Origin: Kiritimatiellia bacterium
GTDB taxonomy: Bacteria > Verrucomicrobiota > Kiritimatiellia > RFP12 > UBA3636
Reading direction: 5' to 3'
Assembly: GCA_017648065.1 (NCBI GenBank)
Contig: JAGCJJ010000087.1
Span: 1 to 39,777 of the forward strand
Length of the DNA: 39,777 bases
Shown here: piece by piece, positions 8,081 to 16,027 of the stretch
Layout of the letters: each line of letters begins with the position of its first letter
How positions within the stretch are numbered: position 1 is the stretch's first letter
The notes under the pieces: model-generated
What the model was told of the DNA's origin: nothing
Database searches by the model: none
The model's input: only the letters and a program-made list of their open reading frames with translations
Translations under genes and position numbers: made by a program

Positions 8081-11000
8081 TTATTCAAATGAAAGATTTT
8101 TGATAGAGAGATTTACTGCTGGGTAATCTGCTTTTGGATTTGATCTGCTCTTATAGTGGAAGTAGAGCTGTCCCATCAGATTACCCTGTTCTGCTGGCTT
8201 GCCTTTCAAAGGAACGCGAATCTCCTGCCATTCGTTACCACCAGAAATAATTACATCTCTGATTGTTTGACCTTTCCAGCCAGCATTTGGAATATTCAGT
8301 TCCATTACAATATCTTTATCTGACTTTGCCATAAAAACAAAGTCAGAGCGTTTGCCTCCTTGTGGTGGAGGAGTAAAGAATATTACGCCAAATGGAGCCT
8401 TTGTTTGTGCTGCTTTATAAGCATTGAAGCTCATATATGCACCTACGCCTTCGGATGCTGGCAATAATCCAATCTTGCCGCCATTTCCATCGCTAATTTT
8501 TCCAGATACTTTCGTTAGGCGGCCCTTATTGATTTCATATTTTTCAGGAGCTACTGGCTTTGGTGTATCTAGCACAAATACCAAATCCTTGAAGGAAATC
8601 TCAGCAGCAGGATATTGATCTGCCTTAATTGTTTTAGATTTATGATAGAAATAAATCTCTTTATGAAGATTTCCCTTCTCTGCTTTTGTGCCTCTTAAAT
8701 CAATATGTATTTCCTGCCATTCGTTACCACCAGAAATTACAAACTCCTTGTTTGTGGAGCCTTTCCAACCTTTTTCTGGCAGCTCAATTCTTAGGAAATC
8801 ATCATTCTTTGATTTTACCTTTAGCACTAGCTCTTTTATCTTTTTGCCATTAGGTGGATTGTAGAACATAACAGCAAATGGTGCTTTGCCATTGCTTGGA
8901 TGAGAAGCAAATTTTAATGTTGCTCCTACTGCACCTGAAAGAGGCTCTATTGAGCCACCATTACCCTCTTTAATTCCTGAAGAGAAGCGCTGGAAGTTAT
9001 TTTTATCAATTGGATATGTGGATGGTGTAGCAGAAGCAGATGCAGTTGTGCTTGGTGCACCTGGCAGCTCGCCTGTAATAGCGAGTAGCAATGGAACAGC
9101 ATCTTCAGCAGCTTCCCACTCATTCTTACCAGCACGAAATGCTTCTGCTGAAATAAAATCAATTGTAGCAATCTGCTTATTTGGATTTGGATTCTTCCAA
9201 GTTGTAACATATGAGCAGCCGCTCATTCCATCACCTACTGGAGCAAGGATGCCAACCTTTGCCTCAGGTAAATCACGCTTGGCCATCCAGTCGCCAATAT
9301 GTACACCAGAAGCACATGTAAATACTTGTGTTGTGCCATCTGCATAATTGATGCGATAATGGCAAGCTGTGCCTTTAAAGCACCAAGCTGCTGTATGCAA
9401 GAAATGAAGCTTTGCAAATTTTCCATTTACTTTGATGCCCTTTACTATTGCTGGGAAATAGCTGCGAGCAGAGCCCTTGAGTCGGATACAGCTTAAGCCA
9501 TTATTTGTGGCAGGGCCTATTACATCAAAAGGAATGCCAGAAGCGACCTGAGTTCCTGTTGGAACATTCTTAAAGTTCTGAGGACCTTGATCTGTCCAAC
9601 CTCCCTTTTTATCTGCATCTACATCATCAGCAAAGCCAGCATTTGCATAAGGACGCAAATCAATTTTCTTTGCAAACTCTGACTTAAGTGAACCATCGGC
9701 AGCGGCACCACCTGACATTGCAGCAACATCAGATACTAGGTTCTTACTCTCAAGTAAGTAGCGAAGAATATTCTCCCAGTAGGTTGCTGCAGCACTGTCT
9801 TCTTTGTAGCACCGCAATACTTGCAATGTATTGATGAAGACTCTGCCACTGCCATGTGTGGCTTCAACAATTGCTGAACCAAAGTTATGTGGAGAGCCAA
9901 TAGTTGGTCCTTTTGATGCAAGGCTTGCCTTCCAATCAAATGGTGAAATATAGGTCTGTGATACAAAGCCACCACCTGCGTTATTCCAGGTTTCAAATTG
10001 CTTCCATGACAAGCCTTTGAAGACTGGATGGCCTTTGTATACCATATCAACAAAGCTGCTATCATGCTTGAATATAGAAATGCCGCCTGGAAGTGCTGTC
10101 ATTGGGTTATGCTGCTCCATTACCAGAATAATACCACCAGCATTCAAATAATCAATAATATCCTTTGAGCGACCGCGGAATACTTGCTCTGTGGCATAGT
10201 CAGGAGGAACAATCAAAACGCTATTATTTACAGGAAGCTCTGTTGCTTTTGCAACTTTCTTGTATGGGATACCATATCGTTCAAGTGCTTCTGCAGCAAT
10301 TGCTGTATTTTCCGGAGCAAGGTCTAGTAAGTATGCTGAGCGAATTGGTTTGATAGGTGCAGCCTCTGATTTTGAAATAAATACATCATAATAATTTCTG
10401 CCAACCTCTTTGCCTGATGCATCATCAAGAGCAATCACGAGACGATATTCTCCAGAGGCAACCTTTGGCACTGTCATTGAGACGACAGTCTTTTCGCTAT
10501 GACCAAAATCTGGCACATTGATTGAAGCCGGTGAAAGCTTCAATTCTGCTACTTGTTGCTTATCTGAATACAAATATGCCTTTAGCTTTGCATTTGGATA
10601 TGGCTTATTTGACACATTATGTACTGCAGCAGCCAACTTTATTTGTTTACCACCAAACAGATTGCGTGGAACAACCTTGTTGGATGTGCGAAGCATTGGA
10701 TAAACTGGTTGAGTCCATAGCTCAACCTCATCAATTGCTCCGGTGTACCAAGGGGCAAAGCCTCGCATACGTGAATCCCAACGAAATTCATCAAACACGC
10801 GGCGACAATAATAGTTTCTTGCCCAATATTCAAAATTCTTTGTATTGATGATATCAAGTGGTGAGCAGCCCATAAAGCCGACAATCTGAGGAGCACCCCA
10901 AGAGAAGTTACGCTTAAAGTAACGACCATACTCACTGCGATCACCTGGCTGATAATTTGGATCTAATTCAATACCCCAAGAGAAGCCAACTAGCTCATAA

Positions 11001-12709
11001 GCAACTGTAGGCATATTACGAGCAGCTGCTTCACCATAGCGCTTCTTATTGTCTTCTACAATACCGGCCAATTCTGCTTGCAAATGACCTACAGGACCTG
11101 ACAAAGATGTGTAGGTATGAAAATCAAGCAAATCTGTCTTTAGAGGGAAATCGCCAGCAAAGCCTCTGCCAACACCTGAAAAGGAACTTACTGGCATTGC
11201 TTTATCTGCTAACAACTTCTTAACTAAATCATAATTGTCATCTACAAGCTTAGCAATTTTCTCATTTTTATAAACGTGAATTTCATTACCTAATGATAAT
11301 GCACAAACTGATGGGTGTTTTTGGCTATAAAGAACAAATTCCTCTAGCTCAACCTTGCTATTTTTACTAAATTCTTCATAATTCAAGTTTGAACTAAAGC
11401 TCCAAGCCCATTCGTGGAAAATGATTAAACCACACTCATCTGCCACACGAAGATATGTCTCGTTGATTGGTTCATGTGCTGTACGAATAATAATGTGTCC
11501 TTCATTGAGGTAGCGAAGCACATTCTTTTCTATAGAGTTTTCAAGTTTTGCCGGATCTTTACCAATTCCATCCCAAGTATTGGAATTTGTATTTTGTGCA
11601 AACATGTAAACCTTGCGTCCATTGAAATAAAATTCTCCATTCTTTATTTCAAAACGGCGTACGCCAAAGCGGAAGGTTGTTACAGAAATTAGCTTTGTCT
11701 TATCTTCATTCCAAAGCTCAACAAAATAATCATAAAGATATGGATTTCCAATTTCCCAGCGTCTTAGCTTACTTGCATCAATTGTTGTGTTAAATTTGCC
11801 TGTGCCGTTAACCTTGCTTTCAGATTTGCAAAGCTTTGTTTTTGGAGCATCAACTGCAGAAGGAACAACATAAGATGAAATTACATATTTTTTATTTTGA
11901 GCTGTAGCACCCTTAAACGAATGTGAAAAAGAGACACTCTTCAGGTCGGCACTTGTTACAGCTGCTAATACATCAAGCTTAGCTTCTGCCTTTGGTGTAG
12001 AGATAAGTGTTACATTACCCCAAAGACCTGCCTTTAGAACACCACGCCACCACTGTGTGCCGTAGGCATGTGTAAGTTTAATTGGCTTTTCTGCAAATTT
12101 ACCAATATCACCTTGGTGGTGAATTGCGATAACATTTTTACCGGGCTTCAGAGCATCTGTTGGAAGTGTGATACGCCATGGATTAAATTCGCTCTTATGG
12201 TCGGCAATTTGTTTTCCATTAAGAAAAACAGTAACATGATATGATGCTACAGAAAAATCTAATTCAAATGATTTTGTCTGATAATCAGCATCTGAAATTG
12301 TAAATTCATTGCGATACCAAGAGCGTACAAACGGATGACCACTCTTGTTATTTGAACCAGGGAACTCCTTATAGGTTGAGCTAGGAAGTGTTACACTCTT
12401 CCAACCCTTTGTGGAGCACTCTATTTTTGATTCAGGCTCAGATGCAAGATCTACATTGAATAAAGTTTTTGAAAACTTTGGGCTTTGCTGCTTCCAACCT
12501 GTATTCATAAGAATACGAGTTGATTTATACTTTGGATATGCTGACAGCAGCTCCTGCTCTGGCACACAAACCAAGCGTTTATGTGCAGGCAAAGGCTCTG
12601 GCAGCCAAGGATTGGCTGCCTCTGCTACTGCATTGACACTGCCACAAGCAAGCATTGCACCAAGTGCAGATACTATGACCTTTCGAAATAAATTTAACCT
12701 ATCTCCCAT
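8081..12709 (-). CDS. Very large exported GH2-family glycoside hydrolase with tandem C-terminal modules
   Basis: This is a probable secreted beta-galactosidase or beta-glucuronidase-type enzyme of 1542 residues. A signal peptide lies at about 1-31. Next come a GH2 sugar-binding jelly roll (about 65-240, RSWYRNEF and GNVTLIS), an Ig-like domain (about 245-350) and a TIM barrel (about 355-650). E476 in SLGNEIHVY is the expected acid/base and E572 in VAYELVGFSWG is the best nucleophile candidate. An Ig-like domain and a glutamine-amidotransferase-like domain (about 790-1000, YLNAGGIILVMEQHNP) follow. The protein ends with two tandem, related beta-sandwich modules (about 1235-1380 and 1385-1542), each with VISGGNEWQEI, which resemble carbohydrate-binding modules. 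An AGGGG ribosome binding site precedes the ATG. It lies 21 nt after the ADP-ribosylglycohydrolase-like gene and is likely in its operon. The substrate cannot be read from the sequence. Confidence 0.88.
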   Translation of the reverse strand: MGDRLNLFRKVIVSALGAMLACGSVNAVAEAANPWLPEPLPAHKRLVCVPEQELLSAYPKYKSTRILMNTGWKQQSPKFSKTLFNVDLASEPESKIECSTKGWKSVTLPSSTYKEFPGSNNKSGHPFVRSWYRNEFTISDADYQTKSFELDFSVASYHVTVFLNGKQIADHKSEFNPWRITLPTDALKPGKNVIAIHHQGDIGKFAEKPIKLTHAYGTQWWRGVLKAGLWGNVTLISTPKAEAKLDVLAAVTSADLKSVSFSHSFKGATAQNKKYVISSYVVPSAVDAPKTKLCKSESKVNGTGKFNTTIDASKLRRWEIGNPYLYDYFVELWNEDKTKLISVTTFRFGVRRFEIKNGEFYFNGRKVYMFAQNTNSNTWDGIGKDPAKLENSIEKNVLRYLNEGHIIIRTAHEPINETYLRVADECGLIIFHEWAWSFSSNLNYEEFSKNSKVELEEFVLYSQKHPSVCALSLGNEIHVYKNEKIAKLVDDNYDLVKKLLADKAMPVSSFSGVGRGFAGDFPLKTDLLDFHTYTSLSGPVGHLQAELAGIVEDNKKRYGEAAARNMPTVAYELVGFSWGIELDPNYQPGDRSEYGRYFKRNFSWGAPQIVGFMGCSPLDIINTKNFEYWARNYYCRRVFDEFRWDSRMRGFAPWYTGAIDEVELWTQPVYPMLRTSNKVVPRNLFGGKQIKLAAAVHNVSNKPYPNAKLKAYLYSDKQQVAELKLSPASINVPDFGHSEKTVVSMTVPKVASGEYRLVIALDDASGKEVGRNYYDVFISKSEAAPIKPIRSAYLLDLAPENTAIAAEALERYGIPYKKVAKATELPVNNSVLIVPPDYATEQVFRGRSKDIIDYLNAGGIILVMEQHNPMTALPGGISIFKHDSSFVDMVYKGHPVFKGLSWKQFETWNNAGGGFVSQTYISPFDWKASLASKGPTIGSPHNFGSAIVEATHGSGRVFINTLQVLRCYKEDSAAATYWENILRYLLESKNLVSDVAAMSGGAAADGSLKSEFAKKIDLRPYANAGFADDVDADKKGGWTDQGPQNFKNVPTGTQVASGIPFDVIGPATNNGLSCIRLKGSARSYFPAIVKGIKVNGKFAKLHFLHTAAWCFKGTACHYRINYADGTTQVFTCASGVHIGDWMAKRDLPEAKVGILAPVGDGMSGCSYVTTWKNPNPNKQIATIDFISAEAFRAGKNEWEAAEDAVPLLLAITGELPGAPSTTASASATPSTYPIDKNNFQRFSSGIKEGNGGSIEPLSGAVGATLKFASHPSNGKAPFAVMFYNPPNGKKIKELVLKVKSKNDDFLRIELPEKGWKGSTNKEFVISGGNEWQEIHIDLRGTKAEKGNLHKEIYFYHKSKTIKADQYPAAEISFKDLVFVLDTPKPVAPEKYEINKGRLTKVSGKISDGNGGKIGLLPASEGVGAYMSFNAYKAAQTKAPFGVIFFTPPPQGGKRSDFVFMAKSDKDIVMELNIPNAGWKGQTIRDVIISGGNEWQEIRVPLKGKPAEQGNLMGQLYFHYKSRSNPKADYPAVNLSIKNLSFE
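8084..9010 (-). repeat. Tandem duplication of a C-terminal module in the GH2 gene
   Basis: The two modules are offset by 489 bp. A core beginning CCTGCCATTCGTTACCACC is base-identical at 8224 and 8713, both encoding GGNEWQE. Both modules also share SDGNGG/EGNGG, APF.V.F..PP, GWKG and the ending YPA..(L/I)S.K(N/D)L. The duplication seems recent. Confidence 0.65.
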
Positions 12710-12730
12710 TATTTTAATCCCCTATCAAAT

Positions 12731-14182
12731 TTATCCACGAACAAAAGCATCTGGCACCCAAAGATTATTTTCATCACCAATGCCAAAAACAACCTCTGCC
12801 TTTTCTTGAGTTGTATTGCTTGGTGTAAGACAAATTGTCATCTTATGCACACCAGCACTCAGCTCTAGATCACAGGATTGATTTAATGGTGCACGATGAT
12901 AGGATGGCACCATATCGCCGAATTCACGTCCGAACTGATAATTCTTATCTACGTATACATGTGAATTTGCATTTGTATTACACATTACACGATATTTACC
13001 TGCCTTTGAAATAATAAATGGAACTGTGATAAGCATAATTCCATCAGGCATTACTTCTCTTAAATCTACTGTGAAATAATTTCCTGGCAGCTTGATATAA
13101 TCAACTATTTTTTGTTCTACCTGAATTGGGAAACGGCGATAATCTTTGCCAAACCAAGGGCGGAAGATATACTTCTCAGCAGAAATTTTATATCTTGCAA
13201 AATCTGGTGCTGGTGACTCCTCTACTTCAAGGGAAACCTTTTCTTTTAATTCAAGAACAAGCTCAGTAAATTCAGCTATTGTTTTTGGTGGATTGATTCC
13301 TGAAATTTCTTTGCTTACAACGATATTATCACCTATTGGTTGTTTCCATCGTTCAGGGATTTTATCGTAAGCAATTATTCCCATAATTGCACCAACTGTA
13401 GCGCCTGTGCAGTCTGCATCCTCTCCAAAGTTTACTGCAGTACAAATTGCCTTTTCAAAATCTCCATCTGAAAGAAGAAGAGCTGCAACCATGAATGGGA
13501 TATTCATTTTTACATCGGTGAAATTTGTTACGCCATATTTATCAAGGATCTGCTTGCGAATTATAAGTGGGTCTGAGGATTGTGTGCACCAGCCAATAGT
13601 ATCACATATTGCTTCAAATAGGCGACAATTACAAGGAATGTATTGAAGTGCATTTCCTATTAGCTCTGGAATATTGCTTGAGCAGAAAGCCATTGCTTCA
13701 AGAGCAGCAAGATATTGTTCTGCATATAAACCGTCGCCTTTATGATCTACGCATGCATCCTCATAGGCGTAGGCGACAGCCTTAGCAGGGTCGCCAGGAG
13801 CAAGTGCTGCCCATAGTTCGCTACGAATTGCGGCACCAAGTCCATCTACAAACCAATTATCGTATGAACCGGTATATGGAGGTTTAAGGCCGATTGAGAT
13901 ATTGCGTAGAGCAATACCATATTCATCAAATGGGAAGCGTACACAATCACGCCATGCTTCTGCGAAGCGTTGTCGATTGATTTTATAATTCCAATCAGTG
14001 GAGAGTTTGCATGCCCAAAGGATTTGCAGGTCCAAATCATCGTTTGGCATCATTTCTGTTGGTTCTGGGGTATAAAAAGTAAGAGATAAAGGGCTGCTGC
14101 AGCCTTCCCAAGGCATGCCGAGAGTTCCGCCGATGGCTTTACCAAGCCACATTCCATAGACTTTTTCTTTAAAATTATTCAT
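12731..14182 (-). CDS. ADP-ribosylglycohydrolase (DraG/ARH) family protein with C-terminal beta-domain
   Basis: Residues 1 to about 290 follow the DraG/ARH fold: an opening GMWLGKAIGGTLGMPWEG, an acidic pair at NDDLDLQ (about 47-53) and GEDADCTGATVGAIMG near 245-260. The last two carry the aspartates that bind the metals in this family. The first motif normally reads GD.LG; here the Asp is Gly, so one ligand position is altered. A C-terminal beta-rich domain (about 340-483) looks like a ligand-binding module. No signal peptide is seen. AAGGT lies 7 nt before the ATG. The gene leads an operon with the exported GH2 enzyme. Family members remove ADP-ribose from proteins or small molecules, but the glycosidase context suggests a role in carbohydrate or nucleoside breakdown. 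That role is inferred and the true substrate is unknown. Confidence 0.8.
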   Translation of the reverse strand: MNNFKEKVYGMWLGKAIGGTLGMPWEGCSSPLSLTFYTPEPTEMMPNDDLDLQILWACKLSTDWNYKINRQRFAEAWRDCVRFPFDEYGIALRNISIGLKPPYTGSYDNWFVDGLGAAIRSELWAALAPGDPAKAVAYAYEDACVDHKGDGLYAEQYLAALEAMAFCSSNIPELIGNALQYIPCNCRLFEAICDTIGWCTQSSDPLIIRKQILDKYGVTNFTDVKMNIPFMVAALLLSDGDFEKAICTAVNFGEDADCTGATVGAIMGIIAYDKIPERWKQPIGDNIVVSKEISGINPPKTIAEFTELVLELKEKVSLEVEESPAPDFARYKISAEKYIFRPWFGKDYRRFPIQVEQKIVDYIKLPGNYFTVDLREVMPDGIMLITVPFIISKAGKYRVMCNTNANSHVYVDKNYQFGREFGDMVPSYHRAPLNQSCDLELSAGVHKMTICLTPSNTTQEKAEVVFGIGDENNLWVPDAFVRG

Positions 14183-14221
14183 AATATTACCTTAATTGCA
14201 ATGCTTCGTTGCAGTGATATT

Positions 14222-14251
14222 ATGATACAAAAATTCAAGTATTTAAGTCAA
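14222..14251 (-). promoter_or_regulatory. Promoter of the ADP-ribosylglycohydrolase-GH2 operon
   Basis: On the minus strand TTGACT (14246-14251), an 18-nt spacer and TATCAT (14222-14227) match sigma70 elements. The predicted leader is about 33 nt and contains a small GCAA/TTGC stem before the AAGGT ribosome binding site. Confidence 0.55.
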
Positions 14252-14460
14252 ATAAAATGCAAGAAAACAGCTAGGAAGAGCTATGGAGTGGCAGGAGTAA
14301 GTGTGGGGGCAAAAAGTGATGTCGCGACTGCTCCTGCACCTCTCACAACCGAAGTATAACCAGTTTATTTTAGATAAATAAATTTGTCCCCACGGTCTCC
14401 TGTGTCTCCATTGTCCCCTAAGCGCTCAAAATTTTATATTCGCGCTAACGAATTAAATTT

Positions 14461-14488
14461 AGCTAATAGGTAATAGTGAATAGGTAAT
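14461..14488. repeat. 7-bp tandem repeat, four units, inverted relative to 50-84
   Basis: The in-phase units are AGCTAAT, AGGTAAT, AGTGAAT, AGGTAAT. Their reverse complements ATTACCT and ATTCACT are the units of the array at 50-84. A CTCC/GTCCCC-rich stretch lies nearby in both places. Confidence 0.55.
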
Positions 14489-14526
14489 AAATAAATAATA
14501 AAAACTTATTGTCTTATGAGTTAAGA

Positions 14527-14567
14527 TTTTACGCAATGCGGGCGTGCAAAGCACACATTGCGTAAAA
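14527..14567. other. Long perfect stem-loop, 12-bp arms
   Basis: The arms TTTTACGCAATG (14527-14538) and CATTGCGTAAAA (14556-14567) are perfect complements. The 17-nt loop contains a second small stem, GTGC-AAA-GCAC. It sits just beyond the terminator stem in the direction of the operon, so it may reinforce termination or be a separate structure. Confidence 0.6.
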
Positions 14568-14598
14568 AAAATTAGCAAGGCAATGGTACCTTGCTAAT
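14564..14598 (-). terminator. Rho-independent terminator of the four-gene operon
   Basis: Reading the minus strand, ATTAGCAAGG and CCTTGCTAAT (14571-14598) form a perfect 10-bp stem around an 8-nt loop, followed at once by a run of T's (14564-14572). It lies about 270 nt past the amidohydrolase stop codon, so the hairpin array at 14627-14731 falls inside the transcribed 3' region. Confidence 0.7.
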
Positions 14599-14626
14599 GC
14601 TTAAATAATTAAACTTTACCGCATAT

Positions 14627-14731
14627 ATTGCATTGCAATGCTTCATATGCCACCGGCATGCTTCATGGTGCTACGCACCGCTTCATAGCGCTTGCGCTGC
14701 TTCATCTAAATTCGGCTCCTGCCGAATTTAG
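14627..14731. repeat. Array of five small hairpins separated by an invariant GCTTCAT heptamer
   Basis: There are five self-complementary units: ATTGC-ATT-GCAAT, ATGCC-ACC-GGCAT, GGTGC-TAC-GCACC, AGCGC-TT-GCGCT and CTAAATTCGGC-TCCT-GCCGAATTTAG. Exactly GCTTCAT lies between each pair (14640-14646, 14660-14666, 14680-14686, 14699-14705). The stems differ completely in sequence yet each pairs perfectly, while the 7-nt linker never changes. The period is 19-20 bp for the small units. Minus-strand RNA from the upstream operon would carry ATGAAGC linkers. Function is unknown. Confidence 0.8.
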
Positions 14732-14787
14732 GCCCCTCTTGGTGCATCACGCACAGCACATGCAGCACCCAAACCAAATCCTATCAA

Positions 14788-14808
14788 TAAAAACAATCGT
14801 CTGATTGT
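14788..14808 (-). terminator. Weak terminator-like stem after the amidohydrolase gene
   Basis: On the minus strand ACAATC-AGAC-GATTGT is followed by five T's, then ATTG. The 6-bp AT-rich stem would terminate poorly and allow read-through into the hairpin array. Confidence 0.35.
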
Positions 14809-14867
14809 CCCAAATGCACAAGTAGTAATTCTGCAAGGCGAGATAGTTTGCAGCTGATTATGCAGGA

Positions 14868-15953
14868 TTAGTCGAGATATTTCTGAGCAAGTTTTTTGAT
14901 TTCTTGCACTGTATTTTCTGCTGTAATTGTAGGCAGATATTTATCAATATATGCCTTCAATGCTGCCTTGTTGATTGGCTTTGGATTTACAGATACACGA
15001 CGCTCAAAATTCTTGTAAAGAATATTTTCAGCAGCCTCATCAGGAAGCTTTAATCCTGTTAATGGTTTATCATCAAAAGTAGGGTTGACCTCATCTGTTG
15101 TAATAAAACGATATAGTCTATCCATACACCAAATTGGGAAACGTGCTGGCCAAGGATGTGTTCCATCTGTACCAACAGAGATTCTGTTACTATTCTTTAT
15201 AAAGAACTCACGATAAAAATCATGATTATTTTCAAAAGAGAAATACATTTCTGTGCCTGGAGTAATATCAACATTCAAATTTGGATATTTATCAAACAAT
15301 GCTTGAAGTTTCTCAGGCTTCTCTCCGCAAAAATAGAAATGTGCAAATGTAATAGCAATATTAGGATTTTTCTCTAAAATCGCCTCTGCTTGTCTATAAA
15401 GCTCTTCATGTGTAGCAAATGACCCATCTCCATAGTACCAGCCTATCTTAATTCTATCTGGTGTTGCTAGCGCAGGATCCCAAAACTCAATAGGGTCATT
15501 AACATGAAATACAAGATGTGTTTTATTCTTTTCTACTTCTGAATAAAAACGCATAAGCTCAGGATGAAGCAAGTTCTTACCAATTCGTTTATGATAATCT
15601 GGCTTTCCTTCCAACATCTTTATTCCATCAAATCCAATCTCCATTAACTCTTTATATTGAGTAACGTAATCAAATCCTTCTTCCAATTTCTCTGGAATTA
15701 CTACTCCAAAATGCTCTAAACAAGCATGCGCAAACACATCTGGATGTGCAATTTTATAAAAAGCACATTGAATATTGTTTGCAGCAGATGAAATAGAATC
15801 TGGTCCAGATTTTATATGTGGAATTGCACAAATGTTGTAGCTTCTAATACCAATATCATCACGATATTTCTCAAATGAATCAATAAAATAACCCTCTTCT
15901 CCACTAAATGCCTCTATGTGAAGATGTCCATCTATTACTTTTTCTATTTTCAT
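14868..15953 (-). CDS. Amidohydrolase-2 family metal-dependent hydrolase
   Basis: This 361-residue protein has the marks of the Amidohydrolase_2 (PF04909-type) TIM-barrel family. The paired metal ligands are H10 and H12 (DGHLHIE), with further likely ligands H150 (FHVNDP), H205 (FAHFYFCGE) and D263 (GTDGTHPWP). There is no signal peptide, so it is cytoplasmic. It is the last gene of the operon that includes the NCS1 permease and a phosphoribosyltransferase-like protein, so hydrolysis or decarboxylation of a nucleobase-like ring is plausible but not shown. A TAGGA ribosome binding site lies next to a 16-bp stem-loop (15964-16001). Confidence 0.8.
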   Translation of the reverse strand: MKIEKVIDGHLHIEAFSGEEGYFIDSFEKYRDDIGIRSYNICAIPHIKSGPDSISSAANNIQCAFYKIAHPDVFAHACLEHFGVVIPEKLEEGFDYVTQYKELMEIGFDGIKMLEGKPDYHKRIGKNLLHPELMRFYSEVEKNKTHLVFHVNDPIEFWDPALATPDRIKIGWYYGDGSFATHEELYRQAEAILEKNPNIAITFAHFYFCGEKPEKLQALFDKYPNLNVDITPGTEMYFSFENNHDFYREFFIKNSNRISVGTDGTHPWPARFPIWCMDRLYRFITTDEVNPTFDDKPLTGLKLPDEAAENILYKNFERRVSVNPKPINKAALKAYIDKYLPTITAENTVQEIKKLAQKYLD

Positions 15954-15963
15954 ACTGTTCCTA

Positions 15964-16001
15964 TTTGTCAGTAGAGAAGTTCACCCTTCCCTACCGACAA
16001 A
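15964..16001 (-). promoter_or_regulatory. Intercistronic 16-bp stem-loop touching the ribosome binding site
   Basis: In minus-strand RNA all 16 positions pair, including two G-U pairs that would be A-C mismatches on the other strand, around a GGUGAA loop. The stem ends directly at UAGGA, the ribosome binding site of the amidohydrolase gene, and no U-run follows. It lies between the permease stop (16028) and the amidohydrolase start (15953). It may stabilise a processed mRNA end or control translation. Confidence 0.6.
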
Positions 16002-16027
16002 ATTCTTTTTATAAAATAAAATTTATA

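Larger units (their letters stand above)
14252..14867. other. Gene-free region rich in hairpins
   Basis: This lies between the end of the four-gene operon (14868) and the promoter at 14222. It contains, in plus-strand order, CTCC/GTCCCC-rich sequence near 14370-14420, 7-bp repeats (14461-14488), a 12-bp perfect stem (14527-14567), a 10-bp terminator stem (14571-14598), the GCTTCAT hairpin array (14627-14731), a weak terminator-like stem (14793-14808) and a CTGCAA/TTGCAG stem (14831-14853). No coding frame is supported. Confidence 0.7.

Noticed and set aside
14627-14731. CRISPR array
   Set aside because: The constant part is only 7 nt and the variable parts are palindromes of 12-26 nt, unlike direct repeats with unique spacers; no cas gene is present.
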